From Mariprofundus sp. (GTDB lineage: Bacteria; Pseudomonadota; Zetaproteobacteria; Mariprofundales; Mariprofundaceae): a stretch of 64,000 nt of DNA. Under the pieces are notes generated by a model. It did not search any database, was not told the origin of the DNA, and saw only the letters and a program-made list of their open reading frames with translations. Each line of letters opens with the position of its first letter. Position 1 is the stretch's first letter. Of this stretch, positions 50,996 through 60,395 are shown piece after piece. The position numbers and the translations under genes were made by a program. The stretch is taken from positions 1 through 64,000 of the forward strand of contig JAJFLH010000020.1 of assembly GCA_021772775.1 (NCBI GenBank). Reading direction: 5' to 3'.

Positions 50996-51022
50996 TAAAG
51001 TATTGTCTCAATTTCTCGATAG
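50996..51022 (+). promoter_or_regulatory. Sigma28-like promoter for fliS copy 2
   Basis: TAAAGTAT-N11-CTCGATAG, located between terminator and fliS2 ATG. Confidence 0.65.
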
Positions 51023-51082
51023 AGATTAATAAGCAAACAGCACGATGATCGAGGCTGTCTACATCATTGCAAGGAGGCAGAT

Positions 51083-51505
51083 ATGGTAGGGTATCAAGTA
51101 TATCAAGTATATCAAGTATATCAAGGAAATCAGGTTGAAGGAGCAGGGCCGTTAGGTTTAATCCTTCTTAGTCATGAAGCATTGCTTAAAGCATTGGGTC
51201 GAACACGCTTGGCTATTCAAGCGGCTGATTTAAGCGCAGAGGCTGATCATACTGGTCGTGCAATGGAGGCGCTGATTGAACTATCAACCAGCCTGAATAT
51301 GGAAGAGGGCGGAGAGGTGGCACAAAGCCTGGCCAGCTTATATGTCTATATGATGAATCGTTTGACCTTGGGTTTATGCTCCTGCTCAACTGAACATGTC
51401 GATGAAGTGATTCGGCTTGTGCAAGAGCTGCGTGATGGCTGGATGGATCTATCGGTTCAGAGGAGTAAGCCAGAATATCTTTCTCTGGTACGTAATGTCG
51501 CTTAA
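51083..51505 (+). CDS. FliS-like flagellar chaperone, copy 2
   Basis: YQGNQVEGAGPLGLILLSHEALLKALGRTRLA; aaggagg RBS. Confidence 0.88.
   Translation: MVGYQVYQVYQVYQGNQVEGAGPLGLILLSHEALLKALGRTRLAIQAADLSAEADHTGRAMEALIELSTSLNMEEGGEVAQSLASLYVYMMNRLTLGLCSCSTEHVDEVIRLVQELRDGWMDLSVQRSKPEYLSLVRNVA
51091..51126 (+). repeat. In-frame 9-bp tandem repeat in fliS2 5' coding region
   Basis: Units of tatcaagta x3 followed by tatcaagga, giving YQVYQVYQVYQG. Confidence 0.9.
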
Positions 51506-51519
51506 AAATAAACCCTTCT

Positions 51520-51664
51520 AGCCACAGATAGACGCCGATATAAAATCAAAGTCGGAACATGGATAGCATGGTCATTCGACAATATTCTGCTGAGGTCTTC
51601 TCAGAGCTATGGCGCCGCCACGAGAGCCCCGATAAATGTTTTCATCCGCGTCTATCTGTGGCTA
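51520..51664. repeat. 17-bp perfect inverted repeat bounding an intergenic 145-bp segment
   Basis: tagccacagatagacgc (51520-51536) and gcgtctatctgtggcta (51648-51664). Confidence 0.85.
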
Positions 51665-51695
51665 AAATACTTTTGACTGATTAGCTTGTTATAGA

Positions 51696-52028
51696 TTATT
51701 TAGATCGGGATGCTTTCTCGTCATGACCGGAGATACCAAAACGACGTGCCAGTTCATTGAGGATGTCATCTGGAGATATGTTTTTTGCGGTCAGCATGAC
51801 CAGGGAGTGAAACCAGAGGTCTGCGGTTTCATAGATAATCTGATCGCGTTCACCATTTTTGGCTGCAATGATGGTTTCAATCGCTTCTTCACCAATTTTC
51901 TCTAACATTTTATCTGGTTTGGCATATAAAGAAGCAACATAGGATGCATCCGGCGATTCAGTCTTACGCGCTTCCAATACTGCTGTTAAGGCTTTCAATA
52001 TATCAATATTCTCTGATGATTTAGACAT
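51696..52028 (-). CDS. hisE: Phosphoribosyl-ATP pyrophosphatase
   Basis: [51 protein letters not shown]. Confidence 0.94.
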   Translation of the reverse strand: MSKSSENIDILKALTAVLEARKTESPDASYVASLYAKPDKMLEKIGEEAIETIIAAKNGERDQIIYETADLWFHSLVMLTAKNISPDDILNELARRFGISGHDEKASRSK

Positions 52029-52031
52029 GTT

Positions 52032-52391
52032 TCATTGCTCCAAAGGGCTTTCAATCGTGAGCCAAGCATCCTGTTGACGATGTTTATAAAAACAGGATTG
52101 ACGATTGGTATGGCAGGCCGGGCCAGTTTGTTTTATTTTAAGTAGCAATGTATCACCATCGCAGTCGAGATAGATATCCAGAACTTTTTGAACATGACCG
52201 GATGATTCACCTTTTTTCCACTGCGCTTTGCGAGAGCGAGAATAGTAGTGGGCAAAGCCGGTTGCCATAGTTTGCAATACGGCTTCTTCATTCATCCAGG
52301 CCAGCATCAGTACACGACCACTGACGGCATCCTGTGCGATAGCCGGCACAAGGCCTGCATCGTTAAACGTGATCGAATCGAGCAGGCTCAT
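52032..52391 (-). CDS. hisI: Phosphoribosyl-AMP cyclohydrolase
   Basis: VLMLAWMNEEAVLQTMATGFAHYYSRSRKAQWKKGESSGHVQKV, DCDGDTLLL. Confidence 0.94.
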   Translation of the reverse strand: MSLLDSITFNDAGLVPAIAQDAVSGRVLMLAWMNEEAVLQTMATGFAHYYSRSRKAQWKKGESSGHVQKVLDIYLDCDGDTLLLKIKQTGPACHTNRQSCFYKHRQQDAWLTIESPLEQ

Positions 52392-52446
52392 GCCAATCTC
52401 CTGGATGATTCCTGTTCTTTCTCTGCGTAACTCTGCGGTGAAAAAA

Positions 52447-53748
52447 TCATGCAGTCAGCTTGGCAAGAGCACGATTTGCAGCCGCGATAGTTGCATCGAT
52501 ATCTTCATCAGTGTGGGCGGCCGACATAAAAGCTGCTTCATATTGTGATGGTGCCAAATAAATACCTTCATCAAGCATGGCATTGAAAAAGCGACCAAAG
52601 AAAGCAAGGTCACAGTGCCCGCTAACATCGCTGCAGCAGGTCACTTCATCGAGTTCGGTAAAGAAAACAGTAAACATAGCACCAACCTGATTGGCAACAG
52701 CAGGCACGTCTGCAGCTTCACAGCCGGCTAACAGGCCTTCGACCAGACGGGTTGTTTTAGCTTCCAACGCTTCATAGAAACCAGCAGCTTGTAAGCGTGT
52801 CAATGTTTCCAGTCCAGCCCGCATGGCCAGCGGGTTGCCGGATAAGGTGCCGGCTTGATATACAGGGCCATCGGGTGAAATTTTGCGCATGATCTCTTCA
52901 CGACCACCATATGCTCCAACAGGTAGACCGCCACCAATGATTTTACCCAGACAGGTTAAATCAGGCATGATACCGAAGCGTTCCTGAGCACCACCGGCTG
53001 CAACACGGAATCCACACATGACTTCATCAAAAATAAGCAGCGCACCTTCGGCATCACAGAGTTCACGTAGCTGTTGTAAAAAACCATTTTCATAGAGTTT
53101 CATGACACCGGTATTGCCGGGGACAGGCTCAACGATAATGCAAGCGATCTCCTCGCTGTTTTCTGCAAAGAGTCGTTTGACTGCTTCAATGTCATTGAAT
53201 GGTGCTGTCAGTGTCAGTTTGGCATAATCGGCAGGTACACCAGCTGAATCAGGTTCACCAAATGTAGCAGCACCACTGCCTGCTTTAACTAAAAAACCAT
53301 CGGCATGACCATGGTAGCCACCGTCAAATTTAATGAATTTGTCACGGCCAGTAAAACCACGTGCCAGGCGCAGTGCACTCATCGTCGCTTCAGAACCGGA
53401 ATTGACAAATCGAATCACATCGATGGATGGCACCATATCAATAACAAGTTTTGCCAGATCAATTTCTAGTTCACAAGGCGCACCAAAACTCATGCCGAGT
53501 GCAGCAGTTTCCTGAACACCTTTAACTACACCGGGGTGGGTGTGGCCGAGTATCATTGGTCCCCAAGAGCCGACATAATCGATGTATTGATTGTCATCAA
53601 CGTCGCGGACATAAGCGCCGGTGGCGGATGCGAAGAAACGTGGTGTTCCGCCGACTGATTTAAAGGCGCGAACAGGTGAATTTACGCCGCCTGGAATGAT
53701 TTTTTTGGCTTGCTCGAAGTCTTGTTGTGATTGTTGAATGCTTGGCAT
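52447..53748 (-). CDS. hemL: Glutamate-1-semialdehyde 2,1-aminomutase
   Basis: [58 protein letters not shown] 53748 preferred over 53805. Confidence 0.95.
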   Translation of the reverse strand: MPSIQQSQQDFEQAKKIIPGGVNSPVRAFKSVGGTPRFFASATGAYVRDVDDNQYIDYVGSWGPMILGHTHPGVVKGVQETAALGMSFGAPCELEIDLAKLVIDMVPSIDVIRFVNSGSEATMSALRLARGFTGRDKFIKFDGGYHGHADGFLVKAGSGAATFGEPDSAGVPADYAKLTLTAPFNDIEAVKRLFAENSEEIACIIVEPVPGNTGVMKLYENGFLQQLRELCDAEGALLIFDEVMCGFRVAAGGAQERFGIMPDLTCLGKIIGGGLPVGAYGGREEIMRKISPDGPVYQAGTLSGNPLAMRAGLETLTRLQAAGFYEALEAKTTRLVEGLLAGCEAADVPAVANQVGAMFTVFFTELDEVTCCSDVSGHCDLAFFGRFFNAMLDEGIYLAPSQYEAAFMSAAHTDEDIDATIAAANRALAKLTA

Positions 53749-53847
53749 GAATAATCCTTGTGTGAAATGTTGCGCGACGTTAAAAAACAGATTGAAGCAT
53801 GTCAATCATGCTTCAGATCGTGCTCCATATTGTTTGCTGTTTAGTGT

Positions 53848-56214
53848 CTAAAACTGTTCAACTGTGGCATTTTTTAGCCCCACCGTTTTAGCCAGACGGT
53901 CACGGCGCTTATTGGCTGAATCTTGAGTGGTAAAACCTTTGATGAGTACAAAGTATTGCTCTTTACCATTCTGATTGAGTGCGATGACTTCACTCTGCAT
54001 ATATTGATCAGAGAAAGTATCAGCGTGATCGCTGGCGACTCTATAGGAGGCTGCAGGTGCCATAACAAACCAACTTCCTGTGATATTTTGCATGGGTCGT
54101 TTTGAAGCCTGTTTGACAGCACGAACTTTAGCCGGTGTTATGGATTGATGCCCTGACTTTGCCTTTTGTTTGAATATTAATGAATTTGCAGGGGCTTTAG
54201 ATCGATAGATTGCTCTTGCTGCTTCTTCAACGGAAAGAGTTTTTTTAGGTGCGGTTGATGGTTGAAAAGCGGGGGGGGAAGCTTGTTGAAGCGCTGGTGC
54301 TTCAGCTATTGCTTGATAAGCAGGTGTTGAAGCTGGTGGGAACTTTATAGTTCCGATCCTGCTTTGCTGATAGTTTGATCTTGTTGGCTGCTGAAAGCGT
54401 GCTGGTCTAGCTGTGCGGATGGGTTCATCGTCCAGCTCCACTGCGGTGACCTGTCGGGAAATCTGCCTGCCAGATTTGTTTGAAGATTGCGTTGCCGAAT
54501 CGATGAACGCATCGTCTAGATCTATCTCAGAGACCTGTTGAAAGCGCTGTGCACTGACGGTTTGTTTCGTCCGCGAGTTTAATCCTGATGTCAGTGGGGT
54601 ATCAGCCTCTTCAGATATTACCTGAACTTGATTGTTTAACGTAGGGGCCTGAGTTTTAGTGCTTGTCTCAACTTTAGTGCTTAAAGCAGATGGCTTCTTG
54701 GCTGGGCGTGTTTGAGCTTGGTAAACCGCTTTTGGAGTCCGTTGAGGCGTTTGCATTTTAGCTGCTCTCAGACTCTTTGTAGTCACTGGAACTGTTGTGC
54801 TACCTGTCAATGTATCTGTTGCTCTTAAAACCTTTGCGTTGCGCAAACCGCGCATGCTTAAGCGTTTGATCTGTTTTTGCGCGTCTTTTTCACTACTGAA
54901 ACCTTTAATGCGGACAAAATATTTATTACGACCACTATTCCTAGTCTGCATGATATCACTGTCGATCTGCTTGGCTGTGAAACCTTTTACGTAGCGCTGG
55001 GCAGATGGTTTTGAAATCACGGGTGCGATAATGATCCACTCACCACTGCTTCCAGTCGGAGTAGCTAGTGACTTCTGCCTGGGTGCTGTTACTTGAACAG
55101 GAACTGGAGATTTTACGGCAGCTAGGGTTTTGACAGCAACAGGAGGGGTGTTAGCAGCAGGTTCGATGGCAGGCATAGGCTCAGTTGCTGGAGTGTTATT
55201 CGTTGCATGCTTTTGCGTAATCAGTTTGATGGCGTCTGCAGTGCTGAGCGTGGTGGGAAGGGCTGTTTCAACGGGTTTTGAAATCGCTACTTTTGATGGA
55301 GTCAAAGGCTCAACCTTGGCAAGATCAGAATCAATCCATTCCGATTGTTCGGAGCGTTCACTGATTGCTGGCATTAGAGGCTTTAACTCAGGTTTCTCAG
55401 CAATATCCCTTTCTGACTGTTCAGGTAGTGTAAGCTGTTCACCTTCAACGATTTGGATTGCTTGTTCTGTTGAACCCATGGTGTACCAGTAAATACCACC
55501 GACTGTTGCAATCAAGATGGCAGAAGCAAATGCAATGATATGACTCTTTGGACGACCAGCGATGTCACGATTACCGGAGAGGTCAGCATGAAGAGGTATT
55601 TCAGATGGCGAGCTGGATATTTGATCTGGAGATGCTTGACCAGGAATAGCCTGGCCTGAAATAGGGCGACTGGAGGCAGGTACACCAGCATCATTGTCGA
55701 AGTTTGGAAATGATGGTTCGATCAACGATGTATCAAAATGGGCTTGATTCGAGGCTGGTGCACGTAAGATAGGTTTTGGCGATATAGATTCGAGTTCTTG
55801 AAGTGACTTGTCCAAGTGAGCAGAGAAATCATTGTCATTCATTGCTGGGTTAGCAGTTGGTGCTGATGTGTCCATTGTAAAAGCATCAGCTAAATCATTA
55901 AAAGCATCTGCTGCTTCTACATAAGGGGATGATTGTTCAGAGGACTGAGGTTTAGCGCTTGGAGCACTGTTTTCGAAAGAGTTGAGCTCTTTTTGCAAGT
56001 GATCTGTTGGTTCTACATAAGGAGGGGTCTGTTCAGAAATCTGAGGTTCAGAGCTTACTAAAGAATTGAACTCCTCTTGTAAGTGATCTAAATTGATATC
56101 ATCACTTGAAGAAGCTGCCGAAAATTGCTCATCATTCAGGTTTTTTTGCCCCTTTTGATGATCGTTTTTTTTTGAAAATTCGTCAGTCATGCATTGTTCC
56201 CCTTCCACATCCAC
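53848..56214 (-). CDS. Membrane protein with low-complexity linker and two SPOR-like domains
   Basis: 788 aa; TM IIAFASAILIATVGGIYWY; two related segments GEWIIIAPV...KYFVRIKGFSSEKDAQKQIKRL and GSWFVMAPA...QYFVLIKGFTTQDSANKRRDRL. Confidence 0.78.
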   Translation of the reverse strand: MDVEGEQCMTDEFSKKNDHQKGQKNLNDEQFSAASSSDDINLDHLQEEFNSLVSSEPQISEQTPPYVEPTDHLQKELNSFENSAPSAKPQSSEQSSPYVEAADAFNDLADAFTMDTSAPTANPAMNDNDFSAHLDKSLQELESISPKPILRAPASNQAHFDTSLIEPSFPNFDNDAGVPASSRPISGQAIPGQASPDQISSSPSEIPLHADLSGNRDIAGRPKSHIIAFASAILIATVGGIYWYTMGSTEQAIQIVEGEQLTLPEQSERDIAEKPELKPLMPAISERSEQSEWIDSDLAKVEPLTPSKVAISKPVETALPTTLSTADAIKLITQKHATNNTPATEPMPAIEPAANTPPVAVKTLAAVKSPVPVQVTAPRQKSLATPTGSSGEWIIIAPVISKPSAQRYVKGFTAKQIDSDIMQTRNSGRNKYFVRIKGFSSEKDAQKQIKRLSMRGLRNAKVLRATDTLTGSTTVPVTTKSLRAAKMQTPQRTPKAVYQAQTRPAKKPSALSTKVETSTKTQAPTLNNQVQVISEEADTPLTSGLNSRTKQTVSAQRFQQVSEIDLDDAFIDSATQSSNKSGRQISRQVTAVELDDEPIRTARPARFQQPTRSNYQQSRIGTIKFPPASTPAYQAIAEAPALQQASPPAFQPSTAPKKTLSVEEAARAIYRSKAPANSLIFKQKAKSGHQSITPAKVRAVKQASKRPMQNITGSWFVMAPAASYRVASDHADTFSDQYMQSEVIALNQNGKEQYFVLIKGFTTQDSANKRRDRLAKTVGLKNATVEQF

Positions 56215-56387
56215 GGCTGATGTTAATCAACATTGATGTCAGACGCGACTGCTTTGTTCGTATGCAAACAGCTTCAGTGCATATGCTTAGTCGATTAGTA
56301 TGAGTCAAAAGTAATTTAAATGTAACAGTTTGCAAGGTTTATTATAGAAAAAGTGAATGATATAACGGCATTGATCTTGCTTGGTTA

Positions 56388-57275
56388 GTGGCTATGAAAA
56401 CCTGTATGGAGCCACAGACGGAGGCTGTCAGCCAAGAGAACATCCACCAGCGTGTTAGTGCGATGGTGGAGTCGATGCCGCCTTTTCCTCAGAGCGTGCT
56501 TCGTTTGATGGAGATGACGAAAGATTTCAACTGTAGCCCTAAAGACCTTGTGGAAGTGATTGAATGTGATCCCGTCATGACCATGAAAATTTTGAAGTTG
56601 GTTAATTCTGCTTTTTTTTCACTGTCGCGAGATGTGGTCTCCATTCAGCATGCTTTGGTCTATTTGGGCATGAATACGGTGAAAAATTTAGCCATCAGTA
56701 TTGCTACAATCGATGCTCTGCCGCATAAAACTATTTCGGAACTGCCCATGGAGAAGTTTTTAACACACTCTTTAGGCACAGCCTTTGTGGCACAGCGCTT
56801 GGCAAAAGATTGTTTACATATTAAAGATGTGTCTGATTATTTTATTGCAGGTCTGCTGCACGGCTTTGGGAAAATGGTGTTTATTCAACTGGAGCCCGCT
56901 AGCTATGCATCGGTGTTGCAGCAGACGAAAGATAAGAACTGCTCTTTGGTTCAGATGGAAGTAATACACATCGGTATAAGCTATGCTGAAGTGGGGGCGA
57001 TGTTGGCTCAAAGCTGGCAGTTACCGACTTCATTGGTGGATTGTATTCGTACGCATGTGGATTGTGATGCAGACTCTTCAGATATGGCCATCAGCGTTGC
57101 AGCAGCAAGTATGGTTGCTACGGTGATGCAATTGGGGATCAACGGGGAGGTTGTTATGGATGAATTCCCTGAATGTATTCAGCAGCGCCTGGGCTGTGAT
57201 CTGAAGATGATTATAGAGCAGATGCAAAATTTGCCTGATGAAGTGTCGAAAATTCAGAGCATGGTGAGGGGGTAG
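56388..57275 (+). CDS. HDOD-domain protein
   Basis: MPPFPQSVLRLMEMTKDFNCSPKDLVEVIECDPVMTMKILKLVNSAFF. Confidence 0.92.
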   Translation: MAMKTCMEPQTEAVSQENIHQRVSAMVESMPPFPQSVLRLMEMTKDFNCSPKDLVEVIECDPVMTMKILKLVNSAFFSLSRDVVSIQHALVYLGMNTVKNLAISIATIDALPHKTISELPMEKFLTHSLGTAFVAQRLAKDCLHIKDVSDYFIAGLLHGFGKMVFIQLEPASYASVLQQTKDKNCSLVQMEVIHIGISYAEVGAMLAQSWQLPTSLVDCIRTHVDCDADSSDMAISVAAASMVATVMQLGINGEVVMDEFPECIQQRLGCDLKMIIEQMQNLPDEVSKIQSMVRG

Positions 57276-57276
57276 T

Positions 57277-58158
57277 ATGATTGTACGTTTTCGAGGCGTT
57301 CGTGGCTCGATACCATCACCGGGCCCACATACGATTCGTTATGGCGGTAATACAACATGTATCGAAGTATGGACGGATGATGGGGAGCTGATCATTCTGG
57401 ATGCTGGAACGGGTATTTTTCCTCTGTCTCAAACCCTGTTCGATAAATTTCCCTTACATGCACACATTTTTAATACCCATTCGCATTGGGATCATATTCA
57501 GGGTTTACCATTTTTTATCCCTCTGTTCGTACCGAATAACCAGGTCAGTATATATGGGGCTTATGACCCGATCACCCAGAATGGTATCCAAGAGATTCTG
57601 ACCGAGCAGTTACAATACCGCTTCTTTCCCATTCGGGAGTGTGAGTTGAAGTCGCAGATCCATTATCATTCATTGCAACCTGCTGAAGCGGTACAGATTG
57701 GTGCAGCCACAGTGACCGCGGTATTAATGAATCATCCCGTGGTGAACTTTGGTTATCGTATTGATTGCAGAGGCAAGTCACTGTTTTTTACCGGTGATCA
57801 TGAACCCTGTTATAATATTTATGAACCGGAAGATGATGAGTTTTCGATGTACCAAACACTGATTGATCAGCGGAACCGGGGTATTATTGATGGCATGCAT
57901 GGGGTGGATATGTTGATCGCCGACTCATCTTACACAACAGCTGAGTATCCTTCGAAAAAAGGCTGGGGGCATGGCACCTTTGAAAGCTGTTTAGAGATGG
58001 CTGAACAGGCTGGCGTGCAACAGCTATTTCATACGCATCATGAACCAACCCGCAGTGATGATGCGCTTGAAGCTATATTTAAAGATGCGCTCTCCAAACG
58101 AAAATATGATCTGTCTGAGGTTGATCTGGCAAGCGAAGGGCTCACCATTGAGTGGTGA
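57277..58158 (+). CDS. MBL-fold metallohydrolase
   Basis: RFRGVRGSIPSPGPHTIRYGGNTTCIEV, NTHSHWDHIQGLPFF. Confidence 0.92.
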   Translation: MIVRFRGVRGSIPSPGPHTIRYGGNTTCIEVWTDDGELIILDAGTGIFPLSQTLFDKFPLHAHIFNTHSHWDHIQGLPFFIPLFVPNNQVSIYGAYDPITQNGIQEILTEQLQYRFFPIRECELKSQIHYHSLQPAEAVQIGAATVTAVLMNHPVVNFGYRIDCRGKSLFFTGDHEPCYNIYEPEDDEFSMYQTLIDQRNRGIIDGMHGVDMLIADSSYTTAEYPSKKGWGHGTFESCLEMAEQAGVQQLFHTHHEPTRSDDALEAIFKDALSKRKYDLSEVDLASEGLTIEW

Positions 58159-58400
58159 TGGGCAAGGTGCAGTAGAGTACGAATAGAGGTACATATTATA
58201 CTATGAACCTACCTACTAGGATAATGTGTTTCAGCGCGATGCAATATTTCATTTCTAATAGAAAAGTAATGACAAAAACTTAACGAAGCTTAATGTCGAA
58301 GCTATAAATAAAACACTACCCATATAGATGGTATGGTTTTTGCTCGTGGGCTGTTTAATGCATGAGTGGTGAAGTGGTAAGTTTTTAACAATGGGAAAGG

Positions 58401-60395
58401 ATGTCCATGATGAAATTTATAGTATTAATGATCGCATTACTCATATCAGGCTGGCAAATGTCATCGATTGCTCAGGCAGAGGAGATGGAAAGCAATGAAG
58501 GTTTTGACATTGCTCAACTCGATAGTGGTTTAGAATTACTCTTTTCTGAAGATGATCTGTTTATCTCAGCCAGCCAGTCGGCGCGAACATTGGGCAAAGC
58601 ACCCGCTATTGCCACAGTCATTTCATCCAAACAACTCAAGGATATGGGCGCTAGAAATATATTTGACGCACTGGTCACGATACCTGGTTTTGGACACAGC
58701 TATAACAGTATCATCTCTACCGAATCGGATATCGAAGTGCGTGGCATCAAATCACGCATGGAGAAGGTGCTATTAATGATTGATGGCCATCGCATCAACA
58801 ATCCATTCGTTGGTACTTTCACTCATCTGTTTGATGAATTTCCGATTGAGCAGATCAAGCGTATTGAAGTGATTCGCGGTCCAGGTTCGGCCCTGTATGG
58901 AGCCAATGCATTTGTTGGTGTGATCAATATCATCATGAAAAAACCGGGTGACTTCACTGGCGCTCAAATCAAATTAGGTGGGGGCAATGATCAGCGTACG
59001 CATGCTAACCTGCTGGCAGCTTTAGGTACTGCTGAAGCTGGTGTTGTGCTCTCTTATGATAGAATGGATACCAATGGTAGTCGTCAATTGGTTGCTTCAG
59101 ATGCGGCTGGTAATAGTGGTTATACTCACTTTTGGCGCAGTACGGATACAGCGCATATGGTTGCCGAATACAGTAAACTTACATTTAGCGGTTTATATGT
59201 TGATAAACGGCGCGGTACACCGCTTTCAATCACTAACTTTATTGATACACGTACGCAAACCCATAATAAGCAGTTTTATGGCATGGCCGATTATCATGAT
59301 AAAATCGGTGCAGTTGATGTCGAGGCTAAAGTGGCCTTTGATCAATTTGAGTGGAATACCGATTGGGCGATTGATCTGCCTGCATTTAACTTTATTACCG
59401 GCCATCCGCTGTTGAAAAATCAGACATATTCCGGTGAAATTAAATTGCAATTTGAACCCTTGGATCGTCATTATATGACCTTTGGCTTGGCTCAAGAGTT
59501 TCAGCGCCAGTTTGATGTTCAGCATATTGTGAATGGCGTCGATGTAACCGCCACGTTTAATCATAATAAGGCTGCCAAACGAAAGGTTTTTGCCGCTTAT
59601 CTACAGGATGAATGGGATGTTCTAGATAACCTTATTTTGACGGCTGGTGTACGTTTTGATCGTTACGATGATGTTGGCAGTACCACCAATCCCAGGATTG
59701 CCTTGGTCTGGTCTGCAACAGCTGAGCTGGATCTGAAACTACTCTATGGTAGTGCGTTCCGTGCTCCCTCTTTTTTGGAGATGTACGAGATCAATAACCC
59801 TGCTTCGGTAGGAAACCCCAACCTGAAGCCGGAAAAGATGAAGAGTATGGAGGCTGGTTTGGTGTGGAAGATGAATCACAATTATCAGTTGAGCAGCAAT
59901 GTTTTTCATAATCGGTTTACGGATCGAATTGTGGCGACAGCACCGTTAACCATTAACAGTGGTGGCGCAACCATATGGGGGGTGGAAGCGGAGCTTAAAG
60001 CGGATTGGTCAGAGTATCTTTATGGTTTTGTGAATTATTCTTATCAGAAATCAAAAGATAAACTGACACAAGTTGCTTTGGCTGATGTGCCACAGCATCG
60101 TATTAAGGCGGGCATGAATGTTAGTCTGTTTGATGATATGCTTAATATCAATACAGGCATTCGCTGGGATGGCAAACGTTCCAGAGCACAGGCTGATGCA
60201 AGGGCAGCGATGCCATCTACAACCATTGTTGATTTGGCCATCAGTACAAACAGATTGATGGATGATCTAAAGCTGACATTTAAAGCTCATAATCTGTTGG
60301 ATGCCAATATTTTCGATCCTGCTCCTGCCACGGTACAGGCTGGTTATCCACGTCCTGGTCGAACGCTTCTGGCAGAAGCTGAGTATACCTACTGA
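58401..60395 (+). CDS. TonB-dependent outer-membrane receptor
   Basis: Signal peptide; plug (DIEVRGIKSRMEKVLLMIDGHRINNPF, IEVIRGPGSALYGANAFVGVINI); barrel C-terminus. Confidence 0.94.
   Translation: MSMMKFIVLMIALLISGWQMSSIAQAEEMESNEGFDIAQLDSGLELLFSEDDLFISASQSARTLGKAPAIATVISSKQLKDMGARNIFDALVTIPGFGHSYNSIISTESDIEVRGIKSRMEKVLLMIDGHRINNPFVGTFTHLFDEFPIEQIKRIEVIRGPGSALYGANAFVGVINIIMKKPGDFTGAQIKLGGGNDQRTHANLLAALGTAEAGVVLSYDRMDTNGSRQLVASDAAGNSGYTHFWRSTDTAHMVAEYSKLTFSGLYVDKRRGTPLSITNFIDTRTQTHNKQFYGMADYHDKIGAVDVEAKVAFDQFEWNTDWAIDLPAFNFITGHPLLKNQTYSGEIKLQFEPLDRHYMTFGLAQEFQRQFDVQHIVNGVDVTATFNHNKAAKRKVFAAYLQDEWDVLDNLILTAGVRFDRYDDVGSTTNPRIALVWSATAELDLKLLYGSAFRAPSFLEMYEINNPASVGNPNLKPEKMKSMEAGLVWKMNHNYQLSSNVFHNRFTDRIVATAPLTINSGGATIWGVEAELKADWSEYLYGFVNYSYQKSKDKLTQVALADVPQHRIKAGMNVSLFDDMLNINTGIRWDGKRSRAQADARAAMPSTTIVDLAISTNRLMDDLKLTFKAHNLLDANIFDPAPATVQAGYPRPGRTLLAEAEYTY

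Noticed and set aside
51091-51126. Short tandem repeats considered as a CRISPR array
   Set aside because: 9-bp units without spacers, inside a coding sequence
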